From: Dryococelus australis
Taxonomy: Eukaryota > Arthropoda > Insecta > Phasmatodea > Phasmatidae
Assembly: GCA_029891345.1 (NCBI GenBank)
Contig: CM056994.1
Coordinates: forward strand, 138,902,457 to 138,966,456
Length of the DNA: 64,000 nucleotides
Reading direction: 5' to 3'
Part shown: positions 25,386 through 36,614 of the stretch, piece by piece
Layout of the letters: every line of letters begins with the position of its first letter
Position numbering within the stretch: position 1 is the first letter of the stretch
The notes under the pieces: generated by a model
Databases searched by the model: none
The model's input: only the letters and a program-made list of their open reading frames with translations
What the model was told of the DNA's origin: nothing
Program-made: the position numbers and the translations under genes

Positions 25386-25535
25386 TTGGATTATGGCCTT
25401 TGCTAAGGAACCATCCCAGCATTTGCATGCAGTGATTTTGGGAAACCGAAATCAGAATGGTTGGGCCGGCGATCTAACCCGAGGCCTTCCGATTGCAAGC
25501 CCAACATGTTACCGTTGCGCCACCTCGCTATTGTA
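25386..25535 (-). repeat. tRNA-derived SINE of a type widespread in Polyneoptera
   Basis: On the minus strand: AGCGAGGTGGCGCAACGGTA (A-box), GGTTAGATCGCC (B-box), ATTCTGATTTCGGTTTCCC, and the tail block GCAAATGCTGGGATGGTTCC, then GCAAAGGCCATAATCC. The body and tail match SINEs I recognise from locusts, cockroaches and termites. It inserted into transposon A. Recognition is from memory, not a search. Confidence 0.8.
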
Positions 25536-26061
25536 ATGAACGTTGTAATAGAGATGCAATACTTAATGCTATATCTAAACGAGTGCACGCGTTTATAATA
25601 AAGCTATAATAAATAACTTAACCTGCATCGTTCGTGCAACTTCAATGGCGACCCATTCTCCACGAGAGATCACAAAAAAGGGACGTTTCCATCAGCCCTT
25701 TGTTCACTGGCATTAACAAGTTACAACAATCCTCTTTTTACTGTAGTTACTTCTTCCTGACCAGGCTTCAATGTTTTTTTTTGGAAACCAAGCACTAAGA
25801 TCGACTAGCCATATCTACTAGTACTTCATTTCTAACAACCAAATCACTCTACAAAATAAATCATTCATTCCGAAGCACCAGCAAATACGCAACTGCACAC
25901 AGTGTGTTAATATTTCTGATACGTCCAGTTAAACACTGAACATTTATGCGACGAGTTATTCACTGTTCAGTCGACTGCATGTAATCGACATGGTAGACAA
26001 TAGACACGTGTGCAAGTATTTGCAATAGGACGCGTTGGATGAGCAGGTCTAGACAACACAA

Positions 26062-26212
26062 CCTGCACGTGGAGATGCGCGCCAGTTCTTGTGACTAGAC
26101 GACGCGCACCAATGATTGGGCGGCCGTATCTCATCAACAGTCCATCACAGAATAATGACAAATACGCCGTTGTAAAGGAAAAAATATAACTAATATCAAT
26201 TGTAGTAGCCAG
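26062..26212 (-). repeat. Right terminal inverted repeat of transposon A
   Basis: Reverse-complement partner of 19773-19919. The plus-strand outer end reads CAATTGTAGTAGCCAG. The open frame at 25967-26161 lies largely on this repeat and is not a gene. Confidence 0.8.
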
Positions 26213-26589
26213 TTTTTAGCTACCTGGCATACTTTGTAGTCTCTGAGTCAGTTTACTCTTCATGTTACTAATTTTTTTAACGAATTCTTGAAGGACAATC
26301 GCTATAACAACACCTTAAAGTTTTTTTTCCCCACTGAATGAACATGTAAGGCAATTCAGTATAGTCTTACAGCGAATTTAAAATTATATACAATAGTATT
26401 GATATTTAGGTATAATATCTGAAGAATCAATTTGGCCTGTGTCGATTCTTGCGACTTAAGACATTCTTGCCCGAAATAAATAAGGACGCCAGCTCAGCAG
26501 AATAAGGGAAATTCAGTATGTTTTTCAGGAGAGTGAATAGTACTAATGGCCAAATTTGCAGCTTTATATTATTTTTTTACGGGTAGACG

Positions 26590-26900
26590 CTTGAGGCACG
26601 CGACATTTAAAACCATCCAACCACGAAAGTGCATACGAGCACAAGTGTTCTGAAGTACAACTTGTATTGAAATCTTTTCGCGAAAAACACATGTTCCTAC
26701 CTTTTTATGTTGTACCTACATTTGAATTCCTAGCAACATTATTGTATCGGTTCATCTTTACAGCTGTCTTCGAAAATTACTCATACCTAGGACACCTGAT
26801 TTTCGCGAAAAGATTTCGTGACCAGTTGTAATTCACAACATTTCACCTCAGACCCATATTTTTGATTGGATGGTTTGTGTTTCACGCATCTTACGTATCT
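26590..26900. mobile_element. Inverted-repeat element with TTTTCGCGAAAA palindromes
   Basis: The left arm (about 26590-26700) and right arm (about 26795-26900) are imperfect inverted copies. AAACCATCCAACCA is opposed by AAACCATCCAATCA, and GAAATCTTTTCGCGAAAA (26669-26686) has its exact complement at 26800-26817. A third copy of the motif, GAAATATTTTCGCGAA, stands alone at 27053-27068. There is no ORF. A small MITE or a nested pair of repeats is likely; the ends are approximate. Confidence 0.55.
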
Positions 26901-27303
26901 GCGCGCGAATCACAGACTTACAATATTGAAGTTACCTAATTCTGATTGGCTAGTCAAGCAGGAAACTGTCTTCTCACAAAGAAACAGCACCAATAAGTGA
27001 AAGAAAACTACTGGCACACCCGTAGGGTATTGTAATCTATAAGCATGTGAGGAAATATTTTCGCGAAGTACCAAATAGTACACTTGTGTGTCTGATGTAC
27101 ATAACACTAGTTGTTAATATCATACTTTTAATCTTTTTACTATTTGAAAGAAGAGAATTTTCGTCCAAAAATATCATTCTTTGAACACAAATAATAGTGA
27201 CTTCAGCTTTAAATTGACAGATAATAGGGAGTGATTGATATTTTCTCTTCGTCAATAGTATACGATAAATAGCGAAACTGATGTTTTATAATGGATTATC
27301 TGC

Positions 27304-27325
27304 GTGTGTGTGTGTGTGTGTGTGT
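27304..27325. repeat. (GT)n microsatellite
   Basis: Eleven GT units, uninterrupted. Confidence 0.9.
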
Positions 27326-27670
27326 TTCCTTGGTTAATTCCTACAGAAGGCTTTGCTGGTAGCATTTTTAAATATTTTTAGCACAAGTGACCAGTAGTAT
27401 CAGTGCAGACGTATATGCAGACAATCAGATTTCAGAATGTCACCAACACAGAACAGCACTATACTGTACTGTGTCAGTGCGTCCGGACTCCCAATTATTT
27501 CCCAAACTTTCAGAAATAAGATTTCTGTATAAATTTGTATTCTATGCTTAATTACATTAATATTTCTGTTTGCAAATAAAAACTTTTTAATTGTAAATTG
27601 AGAAAGCTTACTTACTCTTTTCCGTATCATATGGCAAATTTCAATATTACCTCAATCTTAGACAGTAAGC

Positions 27671-29660
27671 TGGGGTCAGGTACTTTTTAGCTTACTTTCA
27701 GAAGGAAAGAAAGGCTATGAGATCACTTTCCTGACTGTGTGTCTAGGCGAGTATGAGTGTGTGTATATGTAAGGGTCTGTGTATGAATGTGCCCCCTTTC
27801 AATTTTTGAACGCGTGAACCGAATAACACGAAACTCGGTACACATATATTACTACATAAGTTCACCCGACTGTTATAGTTTGTGACCACACTAGGCACTT
27901 ACTTTCAAAATGGTGACCAAAAAATTTTAGTGTGATGTCATATCTGGAAAACCATTCCACTGATTTAAACCAAATTTTGTACGCTGACAAGCTAAGGTGT
28001 AAGTATTGAATACCGAGGTGAATATTGATGTTGGTTCACCATTTTGGAAGATAGCGCCACAAGAAAGAATAAAGTTTGTATGTTATATCTTGATAACTAC
28101 TAAACCAATTTTCGCTTTATTTAGCACGCCTTATTTATTTGGATATGTCAGATAAACGTTAATAATTGAACTTATTAGGTATTTATTTTCAAAATGGTGA
28201 TCATACAGTTTTTTTATGTTTATTTAGCGTAACTACTGTAGTGCGCCAAATTTTATATTATATTAAACCAAGTTTTATATATTGACGCTATCTATTACAA
28301 GGATCATATACGTCAAACAACAACCAACTTTGCAAGTATTTTGTAAAATATCATTACATGAATAAATGAAGTATTTTGTGTTATAACTCGAGAAACAATT
28401 GACCGATTTCTACCAAACATGGCAAAAAAGTAGGCGTAGTACTGTGGTAGTTCATGTCAACATAGTGTCTTAGGTATGCCAGGCACTTATTTTCAATTTT
28501 CCATAGCTATTTTAGTTTTATATGTTATAGCGTTACTAAACCATGTAATTAATTCCAATGAAACTTTGTATGCTGCCTGTATATATTACAACCATATAAT
28601 TTGTCCATACAAAATCTCTTTTGTCCGCCAATTTGTAAAAGAGTACCATGTGACAAATTAAAATTACGCGGTATCTCCGAATAAACAACCGATTTCTACC
28701 AAATTTGTCAAACAAGTAGCACTATGGCAAGCCATGTAAACTGATAAACTTTGAGAGTGTCAGACACACATATTTTCAAAATGGGGACCATATATATATA
28801 TATACATTGTAGCCCAGAATGTTTTATTTACGAAACTGTAAAACTAATTTCAACTTAACTCCGTATACTGACAGTATGATTTATAAATTGTATAGGCAAA
28901 GCCTTATTTCTCCGGAATTTTGTAAAATAACACCACAAGAAATAATACAGTTTTTATGTCGTTTCTCAGGAAATAATTAACCTATTTCTTTTAAATTTGA
29001 CGAAGATATTGTACTTTGGTAGGCCATATTAATTAATTGGCTTTTAAGTGTGTGTGTCTTTTATTTTTGAATAGTGCTAATACAAACATTTTAGTTTAGT
29101 GTGCTTTATCTACGAAAATATGGAACAGATTTAAATTTAACTTTGTATATTGTATCCATGAGAATCATCGAATGTGCTAACACATACATTTTTGTCCTCC
29201 ATTTATGAAAATCTTCACATGAATAATTGAGGTTTAATGCCATATCTCGAGGATCAATCAATCGATTTATACCAACATTTCACGCAAGTATTGCTACAGT
29301 AGGGTATGTAAAATAACATGTGTTATGTGAAGGAGGCATCTTTTAATGGGGATTTATATAAATAAATTATAATAATTAATTATATCTGCCAATAGTTTCA
29401 ACAAAATTCTACTAAATTTTGTACCCAAACCGTATTAATTATAAGTATCAATTATGCATACAGAGATCCTCTTTTGCCAGATTTTTTGCAAAATATTGCC
29501 AGATGAGTAAATTGGACATTTTGCCATATTTTCGCAATAATTAAACTAATGTTCACCAAATTTTTCACACCTGCAAAAGGCCATGCAAAATTACATTATT
29601 TAAATGGGGTCAGGTAATGATTTTCAAAATGGTGGACACACAAACATTTTGATATGTTTG
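27671..29660. repeat. Ancient tandem array, ~288-bp unit, six to seven copies
   Basis: The block TTTTG.AAAATA.C.CCA..A.GAATAA occurs at about 28048, 28333, 28628, 28918, 29205 and 29490, a steady 285-295 bp apart. A second landmark, ATTTTCAAAATGGTGACCA and its variants, recurs at about 27904, 28187, 28493, 28770, 29060, 29335 and 29620. Each unit also holds two related halves containing ATATCTcGA.AA...TAACCGATTT. Units are heavily diverged, so the array is old. TGGGGTCAGGTA occurs near both ends. No coding potential. Confidence 0.75.
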
Positions 29661-30660
29661 TATGCTGCGAATCCTACCTTCGTGATACAGTTGATAGCAA
29701 GCTATGTTAATTTTACGAGTTTTTCTGAACTCGAATCCAGGGTAAGTCACTCGTGTATTTTAATTGCCTTGGTACTGTTTTACATCTTACTGGTTTCATC
29801 TCTAATGATATTGCTGTCAATGAGACGTTAACGCCTACCTACCATCTAAGCTTTAAGGAACTTAACTAAAATTTATTTCCGCTGATGTAGAGGAAAGAAT
29901 GCTCATAAGTTATCAGTAAATTCTTGTGTTTTTTTACGAGTCTTGCACATTTAGATAAAGAAGTATGGCTGTCTCTAATTAGCATACATTAACAACTTTA
30001 CTCTGACCCCACAACAGATACCATTGGAGGTATTTAATTGTAAGAAACGCCTAAGGATATCTAAATAAAACAGTTTTATTAAAATAAAATAATAGACCTC
30101 ATACCGTATATATTACAATTCAGGCTTGTTCTCAGCAAGCCTTGTTTCTCTCCGGTCCTGTTCAGTAATAGGTATAAATAAAATAAGTCAGGAACATACA
30201 TTACACACACAAAAGCTTATTAAATAGATAACAACTTCTGTACGCAACAGTTTGTATAGGTGTAGAACTAAAACATCAACGATTTAGTTTCACTGAGAAT
30301 TTTTTTTTGCATAGTGACTAGTGTAATGACGAGCATACTTAAAGCAAATAACTCTAGATTCTTAGTATATTCAAGACTTTTAAGCTCTTAGTGAAATAAA
30401 TACAATGTTGCGAGATTTTCCAGGTAAGGTAATTTCTGGTTATTTATTGGTTGTGTACGTTGTGAAAGGAAATAGCTATAATCTATGAGTAAACATAACA
30501 CAAACTCGTTAGTTAGCTTCTTATGATTCTTTGACACTAATACGCATCAATATTTTCAAAATCATAATTAGACACGTCAATGTACGAAACATAATAGCTG
30601 AACTGCAAAAAAAATTATACAAAAAGTTTCTATATTGATTTCGGCTCCTTGGGCTATGGT
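29661..30660. other. No gene recognised
   Basis: AT-rich spacer between the tandem array and element B. No coding, RNA or repeat signal that I can support. Confidence 0.5.
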
Positions 30661-30859
30661 CAAAAATGTATTAAAATTCTAGTTATCTGTGACCTTGAGA
30701 TATGTTGTTTTTTCAAGATGGCGTCCAAGGAACATGTTATGAGAGGAAAAGTGTTTTATCTCAAAAACTATTCAACCTTGGAAGGTAATTTTGGTGCCGA
30801 ACCTCATGTTTATGGGCCCAATAAATTAAATGAAATCAAGTTAAATACTCTCAGTTTAG
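30661..30859 (+). repeat. Left inverted repeat of element B
   Basis: Pairs with 33544-33747. Similarity is patchy, with strongest blocks at 30708-30725 (CAAGATGGCGTCC), 30781-30795 (AAGGTAATTTTGGT) and 30845-30858 (ATACTCTCAGTTTA). The outer end is uncertain. The open frame 30649-30960 overlaps it and is not considered a gene. Confidence 0.55.
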
Positions 30860-31027
30860 AATTCACCTCCAACATTTCAATATTATGTTCTAGATTAAAT
30901 TTTAATCATTTGGAATGGGCTGTTATTAATCGGATATGTGCCTGTTTGCTGGTTATTTAATACATGTAACAATGCAGTCAATAGTGTTTCTATTTACGGT
31001 ATTTATATTGACTGTTCCAGGTTAAAA

Positions 31028-33352
31028 ATGAGTACTTTCAGTGCTGACGAAACTTGTCCAATTTGTCACATCCAAGTGGGTGCTGGATATGATGTCCATA
31101 TTTGACAAAAGGGTGCGGATGGAATAAATGCAGCAAGTGCGCAGAGAGATGATACTATTACTGTGACTGCTGGCAGTAAAGTAACAACAGAAATATAACT
31201 TAATTTGAAGAGGAAACATCTGGGAGAATCTGGTAATACTCAAAGGAGTACTAGAGTGTATGAGGGTACATTCAATAGTAAAACCGCCTGCTTATTCTCT
31301 GGAAAAAGTGCTCTGGAAGTGAGTAATACAGGATATAGTTCTGTAAAAACTGATATCTTTACAAAGATAATTTTTCAATATTGTGATAGTCGTCGTGATG
31401 AGTAGTCATTCAAAATAAAAGGTAGAATCGAATACTTTAATGGTGATCTTCATGGTGCTAACAGCAAGTACCATCACAATTGTAGCAACAATTTTCATTG
31501 TGGCTGTAATAAAACCCAGCTATTTCGAAGTAACCCTGAGATGAAGCGAAGGAAATCGGGAAGGTCTACGAATGAAGATTAAAAAACAAGCATTCTCAAA
31601 AATGTGTGCCTACCTAGAATCAAATAACGAAGAACAGCTAACAGTGTCTGACCTCAAGAGCAAAATGAAGGAGTATTTGTTAGATATTGATTCCTTACCC
31701 TATGTTCATCAGTACCTATTAAAAAAAAACAGCTGAGGGAACTGTATGGGACTTCTATACATATTGCAGAAGGAGACAGTTTACATGATATAGTTAGAAT
31801 GAGAGAGAAAACTGCACACATTCTCAGGACATATTTCGACACTTCGCAGAGACTGTCGGTCTCCATCCAACTATTGATTACATTCCAGAATCCCTTCGTA
31901 TTCTGTTAAACACAATGTTTGTGGGGAAAGATACTCAACAGAAAGATGCCAGAATAGCTCAGGCAATAATTCAAGCAGATCGTCCAAGAGCTGTCATTGC
32001 ACCATTGCAAATATATCTTACAGTGAAAATGCATCACTTAAATAGGTCGACGTTTCTTGTGGGCATCTTGCGTAAGTAAGATGGGGTTCTGCTCTTCATA
32101 TAGTGAAATGCACAGGTTTGAAAAAAAAAAATGCTGCTATTTTTGCTCCTCCGAACATACTTGGAAGCGATATTAACGTAAGGAACACAGCCGTGCTATT
32201 TGCAGATGACAATGTTGATCACAACATTATTACAATCAATGGACAAGGAACTTTTCACGGAATGGGTATGATAGCTGCATTGACACCAGGGCAGAAGACA
32301 GTGTACAGTTTCCTTAGGCACAAACCTATGGATATTAACATTGTGGAGCTTTCAAAAGTTCCGATAATATATCATATTTCAACAAAAAACTACCATCAAG
32401 ATGTAAAATTCGCAGTTCTTCCAAGTCTTTCAGAATGTGTAAAGAAAGTGGATATATTGTGGGAATTGCCATTCAGTCTCAGAAACGCACTGCCAGGTTG
32501 GCACTGGATGATGCGCATTATTCATCAGGGAAACGAACACCCATATCAGTCTTCAATCAGGTATCTACCCATGATAGACATGCATTCTGGGGACAAGACT
32601 TGTATTCTTTGAACATTGGAGTTCTTTTGTAAGCTTACGACCAAGCACCGCCTTCAGCATATAGTCACATTCCAATCAGCCTCTGGACTGGAAGACCGTA
32701 GCGATAATCACCGACTCACCATTAGACAGCCATCTGAAATACATTGCCCTGTTCCTAGGGAGTTTCCACATGTATATGAATTTGCTGGGAGCAGTTGTTT
32801 CATTTATGGCAGGCACAGGACTTACTGAAATTCTACGAGTAGTCTATGTTGAGAATTCAGTAGCTCATATAATGACCGGGAAATCGGTTCAGAGAGTGTT
32901 TCGTGGCCATCTTCTCGTAGAAAACTGTCTGAATCGTATAATGGTGTCCGAGATGACGAATGAAGACCCAGATTTGGCAACAATGGTTGGAATATGTGAG
33001 GGGTATAGTGTACTATTGAATGGTGAGGTGACGTTGGAAACATTATTAAAATCAAAAACACTCAGTCAAATGACAATAAAGTTAGAGAAAAGGAAGATCT
33101 AACTGTGTGGTATGTCTGAGACAAGTTAATTATGGCTAAATTATCAAAGGGTGGTTGCAGTTGCAAGGTCATTAATAATGGCAGATCGAACAGGTTCTTG
33201 GTTGAATCACTTACGTGCTGTTTCTGACTGCCTTCCAATATTCGCTGCAGCAGGGCATTATAATGATTGAAATCTGCACACTTCTATGTTCAAGAAATGA
33301 CTCAACTTCACACAAATCACCCAGATGTATTAAGCAATTTTGAATATTAAGT
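31028..33352 (+). pseudogene. Element B gene: N-terminal half of the same multidomain family
   Basis: In order: CPICHIQVGAG (Cys pair), KGADGINAASAQRDDTITV, CLFSGKS (second pair, one Cys lost) and HGANSKYHHNCSNNF. Then come LYGTSIHIAEGDSLHDIVRM and YIPESLRILLNTMFVGKDTQ. The signature ADDNVDHNIITINGQGTF followed by HGMGMIAALTPGQK lies at about 32200-32300. SIRYLPMIDMHSGD, FHMYMNLLGAVVSFMAGTGL and LRAVSDCLPIFAAAGHY (about 33210) end the copy. It reads without introns, with several stops and frame changes. The part that follows in the family is absent; the sequence runs into the right inverted repeat. Confidence 0.78.
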
Positions 33353-33543
33353 AATTTAGGAGAAATGATATGATCATTCTATTGGGTGTAATATATAGCT
33401 TTTTAATTTTTTTAAAACCATAATTTACTGTAAATACTTACAGAACACAGTTTTGACTTTTTTTGCTCATAAAATTTTGGTAACTTAAACGTCCATAACT
33501 TGACTGTGAATAATTCTAATTTAATTTCATTCTTATTTAATAA

Positions 33544-33747
33544 TAAACTGAGAGTAATTTACTGGATTTCATTGCACATCTTCAGTCTTAAAATATAAGC
33601 TTATAAACCAAAACCACCTTTCTGTGCTTAATTGTGATTCACATATCTATTTTTATGCTTTTGGTAGCCACTTTGGGCGGCATCTTGGAAATTACCCCTT
33701 TAAAATGCTCCGAGTGAACTACACTTTTAGTACTTCATTTAATACAT
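33544..33747 (-). repeat. Right inverted repeat of element B
   Basis: Reverse-complement partner of 30661-30859. The plus strand shows TAAACTGAGAGTA at 33544 and GGGCGGCATCTTGG at about 33674. Confidence 0.55.
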
Positions 33748-35287
33748 CTGTTGCAGTCATAATCCGTTGAAAAACATTTTTTTATCATATTTTCTGCGGT
33801 TCAAACATTTGTTTAGGTGAGTGTAACGATTAAGGTTGTCAAAACAGTTGTACAGCTATACTCTGTCATCATGGTGACTCAGTTATGTAACATTTTGTCG
33901 ATTGAACATCGAAGTGAAACATTTCTTTCGTAATAAAATTGGGTGTCTTTGTTATTAATATTAATAAGACAATTTATTTAAAGTTGTTTCCTCATAAAAT
34001 ATGACAATTTCGAAGTCTTTTGCGTTTGGTACTGTAAAATTGTGCATAATATAAATGTAATTGTAGACATTCATTATGCTTAGTTTTATTCACACTTAAA
34101 CTACAGAATAACGGTAACTTAGTTAGTTAAACTAATTTTTACAATCCTCCTTAAATAGCTTTTATAAGCAATGTTTCGCAATTAAAAGACGATTATATTT
34201 TATATTATACGTTAAGTTACAATAACATTAAAACACCCCTTTAAAATAAAAATCATAGTCTTTTAGACATTCCTATCATATTAGTTGTGGGTACATCAAC
34301 ACACTTTTATGAATCATAAACAAATTTTATTTTATTGTATTTATGATTTCATGCGTTATAACGATGAACATGTTTTATTGATTTACGACTGATATTTCTC
34401 ATACATAATGTTTTATTACAACATTAGATAATAATTTAAAATATATTTATTGCGGACATCACTTTTACACTAATCAGTGGTAAAATAAATCGCATGTAGG
34501 ACGTAAAATACATGCTTTATTTGCATATATGATATATGGCCTACAGGATCTGCAAACGATTTTGTATTGTTAACGTTCCGGCAATGGTAATGCATGCTTG
34601 TCTTGATCAAGATCGGGGGAAAATATATATAGCAAGAGAATAAACATTCCAACAAATCCACCATTTCTTTTTAGCAAAGTGCATTTGAGCTAGAATATGG
34701 TAATTCTTTGTAAAAGTTATCTTTGGTTTTTCAAAAGTAATGTAAATAAGGCAAGCTATTTCCAGAGGTACTTGTAACATGAGCAGCTAGAATAATACGT
34801 GGATAAATCAGTAGACGAGACACACACTGGATGTAACAAATATATGGAATGTTATACAATCATATATTTAAAAAAATGTAAAATCTGCCTGGAACTGGAA
34901 AGTAACTAACTAAATGGACAAACCTCCCTTACTGTAGTCATATGAATCACAGGGTACACTCATTATCCTGAGTATTTTCCATATTTAGGAATTGTAATCG
35001 AGCAAATGTTCCGCATCTGTATCTCCATGTAGCTATAAAAATAATAATTTAAAAATGAAAATGAGGAAATATAAATTAGGCATAATTGAAAGTAGAGTTT
35101 GACAAACTTTCGTATACTTGCATACACTTTGTAGTTATTATATTGTTGTTAGCCTGTAAATAGTTTTAGCTCTTATATTGCAACTAACAAGTTTGTATAG
35201 GTACTTGACAAGGTAGCCGGCTAAGCTTGTCCCCTGTTTCATTTGAGAGTTAAGAGATTTTGTGTGGCATCAATAGTCTTGTGTGAG
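33748..35287. other. No gene recognised
   Basis: AT-rich intergenic sequence. Short frames only, no repeat or motif that I can support. Confidence 0.5.
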
Positions 35288-35492
35288 GGCCGGGGAGGAT
35301 GAAATTGAGAAGGATGTGGACAAATGCTGGAATACAATGCCAAGGAAAACGAGACACTCCCGAAAAAATCCATCCAGCAGAAGCATCTTCAAAAACTATT
35401 TTCACATGCCAAAATCCGATCCTAACCATGTCGGGTGTTGAACCGATATCGCCTGATAGAGATGAGAGCCCTCGCCACTGTGCCAACCACGG
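35288..35492 (-). repeat. tRNA-derived SINE (same family as 1953-2180)
   Basis: On the minus strand: A-box TTGGCACAGTGGCGAGGG, B-box GGTTCAACACCC, and a body with GATGCTTCTGCTGGATGG, TTTTCGGGAGTGTCTCGTTT and TTGTATTCCAGCATTTGTCC. These blocks align with the body of the copy at 45569-45742. The two open frames across it are accidental. Confidence 0.7.
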
Positions 35493-36555
35493 ACTCATGT
35501 TCGACTTGGAAAACACAACATTCCTCTATGTATGCGTGAAATATTCTTCATTCATACATCAAACTACGCTTCAATAAATTCATCGGAACTAGCGGAAAAC
35601 ATCTCTATGTTAAGTAGTTTGATAAATTACGGCACCAAAATGTGTCCCTAAATATTCGTTCTTAGAAGGCAAGGAATGCAGCAGAGTGAAGCATGGCAAC
35701 ACTCCAGCCAGTACTGCGAATAATCGCGCGAGTAATTTCTCGGAATAACCCTTCAGCCCAAGCCTAGTTGCTCGGCTCACCTAACGGGACATACCTGTTC
35801 TTGAGAACATACAATACCCCTTTTCCGCCACGCCACTGCAACTTTACCCCCCTCCCCGCACGAAATTCCTTTGCACACTACGGACCAAATGAGGGAATCG
35901 CCTAGCTACAGTCTGTTCACTGTAAAGGCACTTCCAACAGGCTTTAACCTTTATAAATATATTTTATTACATCTTCAGACGTTAACTTTTGAGAAGTGTG
36001 AAATGCATACATTTTCTTTATTAGTCACATGACAGTGGTTGTATTAAAAAGTGGCCGAAAGATGGAAATTGACTAAAAGGAAAATTTTGCAAGGCCTTAA
36101 AAAGTGCTCACTTTATTGTGAACAGCCTATAGCAGAGAGCAGCATGACACGGGTCTTAAAATGTGCACAACATACCTACAGTTTTAAATAAAGGGTTAAA
36201 AATTAAATTTCATGACAGTACCTTTTTTTTTGTTTGGCGTGGTTGTTCTCAGAAAACTGTAGCTGATGTCAGTATAATTTTTTGTTTCAAGTATTTATTT
36301 TCCAATTGACAAAAAATCATGCGCAAAGTTTAGCAAATTCATCATTTTAAAAAATTGATTTAACATCGATAGAATAGCAAAGTATAATCACAGCTCGAAC
36401 AACTAAGTATTTTACTTATATGGAAAAAAATTTCGTTGCAATATCTTTCAGGCTCTCATAATTCAACGCCAATGGAGGCGGAATGCACAGTTGTTAAGCA
36501 TGAGTGGAAGTATCTATAAACGTAGCCAGTATTCAGGCAAAGAGTCGTGAAGTTG
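35493..36555. other. No gene recognised
   Basis: Moderately GC-richer around 35640-35900 but without coding motif. The remainder is AT-rich. Confidence 0.45.
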
Positions 36556-36614
36556 ATGAGTTGACAGATTTGAACGGCTCTTAACAACGAGGTCTTGAAA
36601 GCTGATAAGAGTCG
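36556..36614 (-). repeat. SINE 3' tail fragment
   Basis: ATGAGTTGACAGATTTGAAC and then GGCTCTTAACAACGAGGTCT match the tails at 16507-16560 and 45569-45640, including the stem-loop region. Confidence 0.55.

Larger units (their letters stand above)
19773..26212 (-). mobile_element. DNA transposon A (possibly Academ superfamily), about 6.4 kb
   Basis: The two ends are long imperfect inverted repeats (19773-19919 and 26062-26212) that start CTGGCTTCTACAATTG on the left and, read from the other strand, CTGGCTACTACAATTG on the right. Between them one large minus-strand gene occupies 20041-24455, and two SINEs have inserted between its 5' end and the right repeat. The gene product carries an XPG/PIN-like nuclease domain. 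As I recall, Academ transposons are known for that feature, so Academ is my best guess; the coding family itself is clear, the superfamily name is not. The copy is inactive because its gene is broken. No target duplication could be fixed. Confidence 0.72.
30661..33747 (+). mobile_element. DNA transposon B, internally deleted relative of A
   Basis: Imperfect inverted repeats at about 30661-30859 and 33544-33747 enclose a coding region of the same protein family as transposon A, but on the plus strand and lacking its C-terminal half (the XPG/PIN-like and Cys-rich parts). Matching end blocks are CAAGATGGCGTCCAA against CAAGATGCCGCCCAA, ATGTATTAAA in both, and TACTCTCAGTTTA in both. The inverted repeats do not resemble those of A, so B is a different subfamily. 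It must depend on another copy for movement and is itself decayed. Confidence 0.62.

Noticed and set aside
25967-26161. Minus-strand open frame of 64 codons
   Set aside because: It lies largely on the right inverted repeat of transposon A; the apparent coding character comes from the GC-richer repeat.
27671-29660. CRISPR-like array
   Set aside because: Units are ~288 bp and diverged throughout, with no short conserved repeat and unique spacers; the genome is eukaryotic.
30649-30960. 103-codon frame upstream of element B gene
   Set aside because: Covers the left inverted repeat; its partner repeat on the right is not coding.
35250-35577. Two opposing open frames of about 90 codons
   Set aside because: Both lie on the SINE at 35288-35492 and reflect its composition.
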